Shown here: piece after piece, positions 56,697 through 64,000 of the stretch
How the letters are laid out: each line of letters begins with the position of its first letter
Position numbering within the stretch: the stretch's first letter is position 1
DNA from: Hyalangium ruber
Lineage (GTDB): Bacteria > Myxococcota > Myxococcia > Myxococcales > Myxococcaceae
Reading direction: 5' to 3'
Assembly (NCBI RefSeq): GCF_034259325.1
Contig: NZ_JAXIVS010000018.1
Location: 62,001-126,000, forward strand
Length of the DNA stretch: 64,000 bases
Translations under genes and position numbers: made by a program
The notes under the pieces: model-generated
The model's input: only the letters and a program-made list of their open reading frames with translations
Told to the model about the DNA's origin: nothing
Database searches by the model: none

Positions 56697-58213
56697 GCGC
56701 CGAGCTCACGGGAGTGAAGACCTTCGCCTCGCTGTTGCCTCCAGTCATGCCTGCGCTCGAGCACCTCCGCTTCGACAACACCTATGCCCGCCTGCCCTCC
56801 GCCTTTGGCGTCCGGGTAGCTCCCTCTCCCCTGGCGGATGCTCGCCTGGTGAGTGTCAGTCCAGAGGCGCTCCGGCTGCTCGAGCTGGAGCCCTCCGAGG
56901 CCCTGCGCCCGGAGTTCGTCGAAGTCATGGGGGGCGCACGACTGCTGCCGGGAATGGCGCCCATCGCCATGGTCTACGCCGGCCACCAGTTCGGCGTGTA
57001 CGTGCCCCGGCTGGGAGACGGGCGCGCGCTGCTGCTGGGCGAGGTGCGCACGAGCACAGGTGAGAAGTGGGAGCTGCACCTCAAGGGCGCGGGCCCCACG
57101 CCCTTCTCACGCATGGGAGATGGGCGCGCGGTGCTGCGCTCCACCATCCGGGAGTACCTCTGCGGCGAGGCCATGCACGCGCTGGGAATCCCCACCACGC
57201 GGGCCCTCTGCATCATCGGCGGGAGCGAGAAGGTGTACCGCGAGGAGGTGGAGACGGGCGCCATGCTGGTGCGGCTGGCGCCCTCGCACGTGCGCTTCGG
57301 CACCTTCGAGTACTTCCACCACACCGGACAACGGGAGCACGTGGCGACGCTGGCCGACTACGTGCTCGCGCAGCACTTCCCCCACCTGGAGGGCACGCCA
57401 GACCGGTACGCCCGCTTCTTCGAGGAGGTAGCGGAGCGCACCGCGCGCCTGGTGGCACAGTGGCAGGCGGTGGGCTTCGCTCACGGGGTGTTGAACACGG
57501 ACAACATGTCCATCCTCGGTCTCACCCTGGACTACGGGCCGTTCGGCTTCATGGACGAGTTCGAGCCCGGCTTCATCTGCAACCACTCGGATGACTTCGG
57601 GCGCTACGCCTTCGACAAGCAACCGCGCATCGCCCTGTGGAACCTGGCATGCCTGGCCGAAGCGCTCATGCCCCTCATCACCGAGGAAGAGGCGCGGGCG
57701 ACGCTCGGCGCTTTCTCCTCCCGTTTCCACGCCCACTTCCTGGCGCGGATGCGGGAGAAGCTCGGCCTGCGCGAGGCGCGTGACGGGGATGCGGCGCTGT
57801 TCGAAGCGCTCCTCGCCCGGATGGCCGAGGCGCACGTGGACTACACGCGCTTCTTCCGTGCGCTGGGCCGCTTCGACTCCTCGCCCGGAGCGGGCAACAC
57901 GCCGCTGAGGGACCACTTCCTGGATCGGGAAGGCTTCGACACCTGGGCGGAGGCCTACCGGACGAGGCTGACCGCAGAAGGCAGCGTGGATGCCGAGCGC
58001 CGCGAGCGCATGGACCGCGCCAACCCCAAGTACGTGCTGCGCAACTACCTGGCCCAGACCGCCCTCCTGCGCGCCCAGGAGGGAGACTTCTCCGAGGTGG
58101 ACCGGCTGCGCGCGGTGCTGTCCCGTCCCTTCGAAGAGCAGCCCGAGCACGAGGCCTACGCCGCCGCGCCGCCCTCGTGGGGCAGGCATCTGGCGGTGAG
58201 CTGTAGCTCCTGA
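56693..58213 (+). CDS. selO: SelO (YdiU) protein adenylyltransferase
   Basis: A 506-residue protein; GTG 56693 overlaps the preceding stop, while ATG 56747 (MPALEHLRFDNTYARLP) matches the usual start. The SelO block MVYAGHQFGVYVPRLGDGRA, the pseudokinase-like VLNTDNMSILG and DYGPFGFMD, and the C-terminal Cys near AVSCSS are present. SelO transfers AMP to Ser/Thr/Tyr of redox proteins such as glutaredoxin. The Cys replaces the selenocysteine of eukaryotic SelO, as in most bacteria. Coupled to the amine oxidase, suggesting a redox link. Confidence 0.95.
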   Translation: MSAELTGVKTFASLLPPVMPALEHLRFDNTYARLPSAFGVRVAPSPLADARLVSVSPEALRLLELEPSEALRPEFVEVMGGARLLPGMAPIAMVYAGHQFGVYVPRLGDGRALLLGEVRTSTGEKWELHLKGAGPTPFSRMGDGRAVLRSTIREYLCGEAMHALGIPTTRALCIIGGSEKVYREEVETGAMLVRLAPSHVRFGTFEYFHHTGQREHVATLADYVLAQHFPHLEGTPDRYARFFEEVAERTARLVAQWQAVGFAHGVLNTDNMSILGLTLDYGPFGFMDEFEPGFICNHSDDFGRYAFDKQPRIALWNLACLAEALMPLITEEEARATLGAFSSRFHAHFLARMREKLGLREARDGDAALFEALLARMAEAHVDYTRFFRALGRFDSSPGAGNTPLRDHFLDREGFDTWAEAYRTRLTAEGSVDAERRERMDRANPKYVLRNYLAQTALLRAQEGDFSEVDRLRAVLSRPFEEQPEHEAYAAAPPSWGRHLAVSCSS

Positions 58214-58311
58214 GTGCCTCCCGGGCAGGCAGGGAGCCGCGCCGCGCGCCTCCTCCAGGAGGTGCCTAGCTTGAGTGCGCGGAAGTCCACCTGCCCAGGA
58301 GGCTCTCACCT

Positions 58312-58785
58312 ATGAGCGAACCATCCTCCGTCTCCCCATCTCGGCGCTCCCTGCGTGCGCTGGGGCCTGGATTCATCGGCTCCTTGTCCCTGACGCTCAT
58401 CCACGAGGGCGCGCGGCGGGTGTTGGGGAATCCTCCACGCATGGACGTGCTCGGCAAGCGCTCCTTGAAGAAGGGGCTGCGCAAGCTCGGCCTCCGCCCC
58501 GCCCGTGGCCGCCGCCTGCACCGGCAGGCCCTGGTGGGCGACATCGTCTCCAACTCGCTCTACTACTCCCTGATCTCCGTGGGTCGGCCCCGGCGCCCCT
58601 ACCTGCGCGGAGCCCTGCTCGGGGCGATCGCCGGAGTGGGCGCGGTGCTGCTCCCTCCTGTCCTGGGCCTGGGCAAGCGGCCGAGTCGCGCCAGCGCCTC
58701 CACCGCGCTGCTCACCGTGGCCTGGTACCTGCTGGGAGGCCTGGTCGCCGCGAGCGCCACTCCCAAGGTCCTCGCGGAGGGCTGA
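58312..58785 (+). CDS. Small membrane protein of unknown function
   Basis: A 157-residue protein with AGGAGG 9 bases upstream. Two or three hydrophobic stretches (ALGPGFIGSLSLTLIHEG, GALLGAIAGVGAVLLPPVL, TALLTVAWYLLGGLVAAS) are separated by basic loops. Not recognised. It stands between the SelO gene and a convergent lipoprotein gene. Confidence 0.75.
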   Translation: MSEPSSVSPSRRSLRALGPGFIGSLSLTLIHEGARRVLGNPPRMDVLGKRSLKKGLRKLGLRPARGRRLHRQALVGDIVSNSLYYSLISVGRPRRPYLRGALLGAIAGVGAVLLPPVLGLGKRPSRASASTALLTVAWYLLGGLVAASATPKVLAEG

Positions 58786-58823
58786 GCCGCCCACAGGCCG
58801 TGCTCAGCCCCAACCGCGCCGGG

Positions 58824-59636
58824 CTATGGGTTCAGCGGCTGCGGGGGCTGGGCACCCGGCTGGGACTCACCACTCTCGGGCGAGACGGGCATGGCCGGCG
58901 GCATGGAGGAAGTCACCTCGATGCGCACGGCGGTGGGCTCGCCCTGCGTGTCGCGGTAGGAAGCCCGCACCTGGCTGCCCTCCTGGATGTCTGCGGCCCG
59001 CCCCTGCTGTCCATCCACGATGATCTGCGTGCTGGGGCCCACCTGGAGGCGCAGCTGCGGCTCGCCCCGCACGCTCACCATCACCTCTCGTTCACTCGCC
59101 GTGAGTACCTCGCCGATGATGAGCTGCTCGCCCTGGCTCGGCGTGGAGGGCAGCGGTGCCTGCGCCATGGGCTGCTGGGCCGGTTCCGAGGCCTGCTCCG
59201 CTGCCTGCGGGCTCTGCTGTGCGTCCAGCGCGTCCTGCTGCGCCAGCTCCGACTCCTGCTGCCGTTGGGCTTCCAACGCGCTGGCCTGAGCCTCGGTCAC
59301 CGTCTGCTGGGCCTGCTGCTGGGCGGTCTGGGCCTGCTGCTGGGAAGCCTGGGCCTCCTGGAGCTCCTTCTGGGCGCGACTCTCGGCCTCGGCCAGCTCC
59401 GTGCGAGTCTCCTCGACCACCTGCTGCGCCCGGGCGGCCTCCCGCTGCTGGTCGCTCGCCTCCTGCTGCGCGTTCTCCGCCTGGTCGAAGGCCTTCTCGG
59501 ACTGCTTCTGGGCCTGCTCCACGCGATCGGAGGCCGACGCCTGCTCGCTCCCCTGAATGCTCCGTCCTTCCTTGCACCCCGCGGTGAGCAGCAACGCGGC
59601 AATTCCGGCCGACAACCACCCTGCGTGGAATCTCAT
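58824..59636 (-). CDS. Coiled-coil lipoprotein with C-terminal OB-like domain
   Basis: A 270-residue protein from ATG 59636 (GGGAGAG upstream), lipobox LLTAGCKEG. Residues ~30-165 are a long Gln/Glu/Ala-rich heptad coil (QAENAQQEASDQQREAARAQ, QQAQTAQQQAQQTVTEAQAS). The C-terminal ~80 residues contain a beta-rich EVMVSVRGEPQLRLQVG ... VRASYRDTQGEPTAVRIEV segment, like OB-type or DUF5666-like domains. A Pro-rich tail ends it. Likely structural at the outer membrane. Confidence 0.8.
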   Translation of the reverse strand: MRFHAGWLSAGIAALLLTAGCKEGRSIQGSEQASASDRVEQAQKQSEKAFDQAENAQQEASDQQREAARAQQVVEETRTELAEAESRAQKELQEAQASQQQAQTAQQQAQQTVTEAQASALEAQRQQESELAQQDALDAQQSPQAAEQASEPAQQPMAQAPLPSTPSQGEQLIIGEVLTASEREVMVSVRGEPQLRLQVGPSTQIIVDGQQGRAADIQEGSQVRASYRDTQGEPTAVRIEVTSSMPPAMPVSPESGESQPGAQPPQPLNP

Positions 59637-59787
59637 GGTCTCTCCCTGTCCTCGAGTTGACAGGCCAAAGATGGAGCGCGCCTCTGGGGCGTGAATCCGA
59701 GCCAGGGCCCCACCTGTCCGCTGCCCCCTCGGCTGCCCCACAGGGAGCTATCCTCGCGGTCGGTTCGGCGTTATGGGCCTGGGTCCC

Positions 59788-61062
59788 ATGCAAGCCTGTG
59801 GCCTCGACTTTGGAACCAGCAACACGGCGGCGGCCCTGCCAGATGGCACGGTGCTGCCCATCGCTCCCGACACCGCCGAGCCCCGCCTCTTCCGCTCCGT
59901 GCTCTTCTTCCCCGAGGACGAGCGCACCACCTATGCCGGCGCCCCCGCCATCACCCGCTACCTGGAGGACAACGCCGGGCGCTTCATCCAGTCGGTGAAG
60001 TCCTTCCTCCACAGCCGCTCCTTCCGCGCCACGCAGGTACACGGCCGCACGTGGACCATCGAGGAGCTGGTGGCGGTGCTGCTGCGCCGGGTGCGCGAGG
60101 CGGCGGGAGCCCAGACCGGCGCGCCTCCCGAGGCCGTCATCCTCGGCCGCCCGGCCGTCTTCTCCCCCGAGCCCGAGGCGGACGCGCTGGCCGAGCAGCG
60201 CTTGCGCAAGGCGGCGGAGCTGGCCGGCTTCACTCACATCCAGTTCCTCATCGAGCCCATCGCCGCCGCGCTCGCCTACGAGGCCCAGCTCTCGCGCGAG
60301 GAACTGGTGCTGGTGGCCGACTTCGGCGCGGGCACCACGGACCTGACGCTGATGCGGCTGGGGCCCTCGCGCCGCGGGCGGCCGGACCGCAAGGCGGACG
60401 TGGTGGGCTCCACGGGCGTGCGCATCGGCGGAGACCGCTTCGACGCGGAGCTCATGCGCCACAAGCTGCTGCCGCGCTTCGGCGCGGGCACCACGTACCG
60501 GGTGCGCGGCTTGTCGGACAAGCGGCTGCCCGTGCCGCAGCACGTGATGGCCAAGTTGCTGTCCTGGCACGAGATGTCCTTCATCCGCGAGAAGTCCACC
60601 CAGGAGCTGCTGCAGCTGATGCTGGAGTCCAGCGACAAGCCGGAGACGGCAGAGGCGCTCTACGACCTGGTGATGGAGAACCTGGGCTACCGGCTGTTCC
60701 GGACCATCGAGGCGACGAAGGTCCAGCTGTCGCGCGAGGAGGAGGCGACGCTGGACTTCGAGGAGGCGCGCATCTCGCTGCACGAGCGCATCACCCGCGC
60801 CGAGTTCGAGTCCTTCTGCCAGCCGCTGCTCACCGAGCTGGAGCAGTGTACCCAGGGCCTGCTGGAGCGGTGCGCGGGCGCGGGGGAAATCGACGCGGTG
60901 TTCCTGACGGGGGGCTCCTCGCAAATCCCCGCCGTGCGCAAGCTGTACGTGGACCGGTTCGGGGAGGCGCGGGTGCGCACCGCGGACGCCTTCACCTCGG
61001 TGGCCGAGGGGCTTGGCCGGGCCTGTGTCTCACTTGTTTCACCGGATTTGATAAACTCGTGA
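59788..61062 (+). CDS. Hsp70-like protein (YegD type)
   Basis: A 424-residue protein; ATG 59788 (MQACGLDFGTSNTAAAL) is taken over 59773. The actin-fold ATPase shows the phosphate-1 loop DFGTSNTA, the phosphate-2 VADFGAGTTDLTL and the adenosine motif FLTGGSSQIPAVRKLY. No substrate-binding domain follows, as in YegD. The gene ends 40 bp before a small protein. A chaperone-like or regulatory role is inferred. Confidence 0.9.
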   Translation: MQACGLDFGTSNTAAALPDGTVLPIAPDTAEPRLFRSVLFFPEDERTTYAGAPAITRYLEDNAGRFIQSVKSFLHSRSFRATQVHGRTWTIEELVAVLLRRVREAAGAQTGAPPEAVILGRPAVFSPEPEADALAEQRLRKAAELAGFTHIQFLIEPIAAALAYEAQLSREELVLVADFGAGTTDLTLMRLGPSRRGRPDRKADVVGSTGVRIGGDRFDAELMRHKLLPRFGAGTTYRVRGLSDKRLPVPQHVMAKLLSWHEMSFIREKSTQELLQLMLESSDKPETAEALYDLVMENLGYRLFRTIEATKVQLSREEEATLDFEEARISLHERITRAEFESFCQPLLTELEQCTQGLLERCAGAGEIDAVFLTGGSSQIPAVRKLYVDRFGEARVRTADAFTSVAEGLGRACVSLVSPDLINS

Positions 61063-61102
61063 ACCAGGGGGGCCGAGGGAGAAGGAAGGGTCAGGGCCAC
61101 AC

Positions 61103-61606
61103 ATGGCGGGGCAGATTCTCGGGGTCTACTTCAAGAGCATCATCGGCACGATGTTGGCGTCAACGACGGAGCTGCTCTTCCCGGAGCACCGCAGACGCAT
61201 CGCCGAGATGCAGGATGACCTCTGGTACCCCTGGGAAGACTACGTCCAGATGACCAATGACCTGCACGCCCGGCTCAGCGATGCGTCGCTGCAAGCCATC
61301 GGGCAGGCGACCACCGTGAAGACGCTTCCCCTCAACAAGGCCGCGGGGTTCGACTCGGTGGAGCGGGTGTTCCGCCGCTTCGAGGCGCTCTCCGCGGACG
61401 TCATCCGGGGCGTGCCCCCCGAGGAGTCCCTCCACACGGTCTCCTTCACGGAGGACTCGGCGGTGCTGGAGGGACAAACCCGCCTGCCCATTCCCCTGTT
61501 GCTGGGCTTCTTCCGCGGCATCCTCATCGGCTTCGGCCGCGTGCTGCTCTCCGAGGAAGTCACCCAGGACGGCTCCACCACGCGCATCACCCTGAAGTGG
61601 AGCTAA
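61103..61606 (+). CDS. Uncharacterised small protein (HNOB/DUF2378-like?)
   Basis: A 167-residue protein. Its order (N-terminal helical GVYFKSIIGTMLASTTELLF, a central helical YVQMTNDLHARLSDASLQAI, and a C-terminal PIPLLLGFFRGILIGFGRVL followed by a strand) resembles the small haem-NO-binding or V4R-type domains and DUF2378 proteins frequent in myxobacteria. There is no clear haem His in the expected place. I cannot assign it firmly. It lies 40 bp after the Hsp70-like gene and may be co-transcribed. Confidence 0.6.
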   Translation: MAGQILGVYFKSIIGTMLASTTELLFPEHRRRIAEMQDDLWYPWEDYVQMTNDLHARLSDASLQAIGQATTVKTLPLNKAAGFDSVERVFRRFEALSADVIRGVPPEESLHTVSFTEDSAVLEGQTRLPIPLLLGFFRGILIGFGRVLLSEEVTQDGSTTRITLKWS

Positions 61607-61616
61607 CCCGGGCCCC

Positions 61617-62483
61617 TCAGGGGCCCACCTCCACCGTGCGCGACAACCAGTCCACCCCGCCGCGCCCGTCCCGCGCCACCACATAGAGGGTGATGCGCTG
61701 AGGCGTGGAGGGCGTGACGTACTGGATGGAGGGCTCGCCCGGCTTGCCATCCACCGGCTCCAGCGAGCGCAGCTGCTGCACCTCCCCGTCACCGGTGGCG
61801 AACCAGCTGTAGAAGACCTGCTCCGTGCGGGTGCCGTCAGCCGTCTCGTACTGCTCCAGGCTTCCCTCGGCCAGCCGGGGCACCAGCTTCACCTCGGTGC
61901 CGGGCGGCAGCGTGGCCGGCAGCGGCGCCTCGTCCAGGAGCAGCTCCTCCAGGCGCGGGTTCTGGTTGGGAGTCGCCGTCAGCCGCAGGGTGAGCTGGCG
62001 CACCCCGCTCTCCTGGCCCTCGGGGGTGTCGCTGCCATCGCTCGCCTCATAGCCGACGAAGAGCGGGATGCCCCGCTCCAGCAGGGCGCGTACCGCGGGA
62101 TCATTCGGGTCCAGCGGCGCGCCGCCCGTGCCCGCGTTGGCCGTCTCCTGCAGCACCTGTTGCACGTTCGGATCCAGCAGCGACAGCTGGCCTTCCGGCA
62201 GCGCGGCGCCATCCTGGCCCGGGCAGTCCAGCGCGTTGCCATAGGCATTGCCCGGCTTGCACAGCGCGAGCGCCACGCCCACCTCCCGCTCCTCGGGGGC
62301 CACCGCCAGCGCGGAGAACTGGATGGGCGGCGGCAGGGCGGGGTTGTCGGGGTTCAGCGTCAGCTCGGCGGGCTCGGCCTTGATGGCGAGCACCCGGACG
62401 CGGCGAATCTCACTCTGCTCCTCGAACGACGGGCCACACGCGGTCAGCGCCAGGGAGAGGGACACGAAGAGGGTCGCGCGCAT
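61617..62483 (-). CDS. Lipoprotein coupled to the TonB receptor
   Basis: A 288-residue lipoprotein from ATG 62483 (lipobox LALTACGPS). It shows beta-rich stretches (VRVLAIKAEPAELTLN, GTEVKLVPRLAEG, PQRITLYVVARDGRGG) that look like Ig/cohesin-like domains. Its ATG lies one base after the TonB receptor's stop, so it is translated from the same mRNA. It may act as a surface partner of the receptor. Confidence 0.8.
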   Translation of the reverse strand: MRATLFVSLSLALTACGPSFEEQSEIRRVRVLAIKAEPAELTLNPDNPALPPPIQFSALAVAPEEREVGVALALCKPGNAYGNALDCPGQDGAALPEGQLSLLDPNVQQVLQETANAGTGGAPLDPNDPAVRALLERGIPLFVGYEASDGSDTPEGQESGVRQLTLRLTATPNQNPRLEELLLDEAPLPATLPPGTEVKLVPRLAEGSLEQYETADGTRTEQVFYSWFATGDGEVQQLRSLEPVDGKPGEPSIQYVTPSTPQRITLYVVARDGRGGVDWLSRTVEVGP

Positions 62484-62484
62484 G

Positions 62485-64000
62485 TCAGAAGCTCCCCTTG
62501 GCACCGAGGATGGGCAGGAGGGGCAAGCCCTCCAGGAACGCCGACTCGGTGTAGTTGTAGTTGTAGAGGATGCCCTCCTTCGCCGGGTTGTTGTAGGCGT
62601 TGGTCAGGTCCAGGTACACGTTGAGGTTCCAGGTATCGAAGATGAAGTTGCGGTCCACGCGGATGTCCAGCTGGTGGAAGTTGGGCAGCCGATCGGAGTT
62701 CACGCCTCCGAAGATGGGGATGAAGACGTCGGTGAGGTCATCCCTGCGCGCGCCGGTGATGGGGGTGCGCGGATTGCCGGAGGAGAAGCGGAAGCGCGCG
62801 CCCACCTCCCAGTTGGCTGTCAGCTTGTAGCTGGCGATGGCGGTGAGCACGTGCGTCTGGTCGTTGTCGAACAGGCGCGTCGCCTCACCAGGCCTGTCGC
62901 GGCGCTCGCTGCGGCTGAAGGTGTAGGCCACCCACCCGAAGAGGCGGTCGGTGAGATTGCGCCGCGCCAGCAACTCGAAGCCGTAGATGTGGCCAGTGCC
63001 CAGGTTGGTGAGGCGCTCGGGCACCTGCTGACCATCGCGCTCCACCATCGCGTCCGAGCGGACGATGAGGCGCTTCAAGTCGTTGTAGAAGACCTCGCCG
63101 CTGAGGAAGTACTCGGCCGAGGGCTGCCACTCGCTGCCGACGCTGTACTGGTAGGAGCGCTTGGCCCGCAGCTCCGGGTTGCCGAAGGAGGTGCTGGGCT
63201 CATCGTTGATGGCGGGCCCGTGGTACAGGCCCGCGCCACCCTTGAGTGTCACCGCGTCGGTGAGGGCGTAACGAACCGCCAGCCGAGGGTTGAGCGAGCG
63301 CTTGCGCACCTGCTGCTCTGCGAAGACGTAGCTCTCGCTGCGCACGCCGGGCACCACCAGGAGGCCCGGCAGCGGCTTCCAGCGCGCCTCCACCCAGACG
63401 CCGGGGAAGTACTGGTAGTAGGAGCCGTCCACGGTGAGCAGCTCATCCAAGAGCAGCGGCGAGGGAGGCTCGCCCTCGCGGGGCGGGGACTGGATGCGCG
63501 CGCGCACATCCGCGTTCGAGTAGTCGACGTCCAGGCCGCCCGCCAGGGTGAGCGCCTCGCTCAGGGTGTACTCGGCGGTGGAGCGCAGGCCGAAGTCCAG
63601 CGAGGAGATGCGCAGGTTGCGCTCGCCGATGACGAACTCGACGAGGGTGGTGCCCACTAGGCCCTGGCTCTCCACGGTGAGGTTGCCGGCCTTGTACTGG
63701 TGGCCCAGGCGGAGCTGGCTGAAGCCGGTGGTAAGCTCGAACTCGCCGTTGACGCTCGGGTCGTCATCGGCGGGACGGTCGAACACCAGGCCCAACACGT
63801 CATTGGAAGTGAGCCCCTGGAGGGTGAAGGTGTGCTGCTTGCTGGGCGTCCAGTGCAGCTTGAGCTGGGCGTCGTAGTAGCGAGGAGCCACCTGGATGGA
63901 GGGCCCTTCCTCGTTCTCGGGCACGAGCTTGAGGACCAGGTCCACATAGGAGCGCCGGCCGGCCACGGCGATGCCGAGGTTCTCGGTAATCGGGCCCTCG
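62485..64000 (-). CDS. TonB-dependent outer-membrane receptor (5' end outside window)
   Basis: Only the C-terminal ~505 residues are in the window; the frame stays open to base 64000. Beta-barrel strands alternate (YDAQLKLHWTPSKQHTFTLQ, SEYTLSEALTLAGGLDVDYS-like), ending in YNYTESAFLEGLPLLPILGA and a terminal Phe, which is typical for TonB-dependent receptors. Transports a ligand such as an iron complex or sugar; the plug is not visible. Followed by a coupled lipoprotein gene. Confidence 0.85.
   Translation of the reverse strand, partial: EGPITENLGIAVAGRRSYVDLVLKLVPENEEGPSIQVAPRYYDAQLKLHWTPSKQHTFTLQGLTSNDVLGLVFDRPADDDPSVNGEFELTTGFSQLRLGHQYKAGNLTVESQGLVGTTLVEFVIGERNLRISSLDFGLRSTAEYTLSEALTLAGGLDVDYSNADVRARIQSPPREGEPPSPLLLDELLTVDGSYYQYFPGVWVEARWKPLPGLLVVPGVRSESYVFAEQQVRKRSLNPRLAVRYALTDAVTLKGGAGLYHGPAINDEPSTSFGNPELRAKRSYQYSVGSEWQPSAEYFLSGEVFYNDLKRLIVRSDAMVERDGQQVPERLTNLGTGHIYGFELLARRNLTDRLFGWVAYTFSRSERRDRPGEATRLFDNDQTHVLTAIASYKLTANWEVGARFRFSSGNPRTPITGARRDDLTDVFIPIFGGVNSDRLPNFHQLDIRVDRNFIFDTWNLNVYLDLTNAYNNPAKEGILYNYNYTESAFLEGLPLLPILGAKGSF

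Overview
The window is about 70% G+C and reads as a chromosomal segment of a myxobacterium, most likely of the Myxococcus/Archangium/Cystobacter group. The signs are three eukaryote-like Ser/Thr kinases, an FHA protein, PEGA and TPR proteins, an MopE-like Cys/Asp repeat lipoprotein, a very large hybrid histidine kinase with a propeller sensor, an S46 peptidase, many lipoproteins and many GTG/TTG starts. Species cannot be fixed from the sequence. I see no rRNA, tRNA, CRISPR array or intact insertion sequence.

Layout. (1) 1-4128: the 3' part of a glycine-zipper protein that could be a toxin or secreted effector, a DcrB/DUF1795 protein of the Eag adaptor type, a lipoprotein that looks like thiaminase I, and an esterase. 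(2) 4122-9868, mostly minus strand: cache-type histidine kinase, beta-helix lipoprotein, double peptidoglycan-binding protein with a Cys/His C-terminal domain, and a small Cys-rich lipoprotein. (3) 9996-17802, a patchy accessory stretch: two divergent regulator/target pairs (LysR with a DJ-1/PfpI protein; NmrA with TetR), a desaturase strikingly like animal dihydroceramide delta-4 desaturase (DEGS1), a FAD monooxygenase, and gene debris (an arsC fragment and an acyl-CoA dehydrogenase N-terminus whose start codon is now in frame with exonuclease III). (4) 17803-27261: zinc-finger membrane protein, TetR debris, two copies of a ~79-bp direct repeat flanking a CotH-type lipoprotein, RibD-type reductase, hydrolases, Ser/Thr kinase, P460-type cytochrome. 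(5) 27419-38268, all plus strand: hybrid kinase, HEAT protein, metallophosphoesterase, TetR, six-TM Ser/Thr kinase, ATP-grasp protein, FHA protein. (6) 38296-44772, all minus strand: M20 peptidase, PEGA protein, MopE-like lipoprotein, PEGA-type Ser/Thr kinase, TPR protein. (7) 44951-53779: host-attachment-type protein, chemoreceptor plus HAD hydrolase, GST, degenerate class III cyclase, S46 peptidase, lipase, an unknown protein behind a 26-bp palindrome. (8) 53836-64000: HNH nuclease, hotdog protein, amine oxidase-SelO pair, coiled-coil lipoprotein, Hsp70-like protein, and a lipoprotein behind a TonB-dependent receptor that runs off the window.

How genes may work together. The PEGA/MopE/kinase/TPR block looks like a signalling and surface module: a cytosolic Ser/Thr kinase with a membrane anchor and PEGA domain overlaps the TPR gene, and the PEGA and MopE genes are 2 bp apart. 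The TetR / six-TM kinase / ATP-grasp genes are tightly packed and may form one operon. The most unusual items are the DEGS1-like desaturase, the thiaminase-like lipoprotein with both catalytic residues kept, the decayed dehydrogenase that supplies a start for XthA, the paired direct repeats, and the cyclase homologue that has lost one metal-binding Asp. All functions are inferred from sequence reading alone; no database search was possible.
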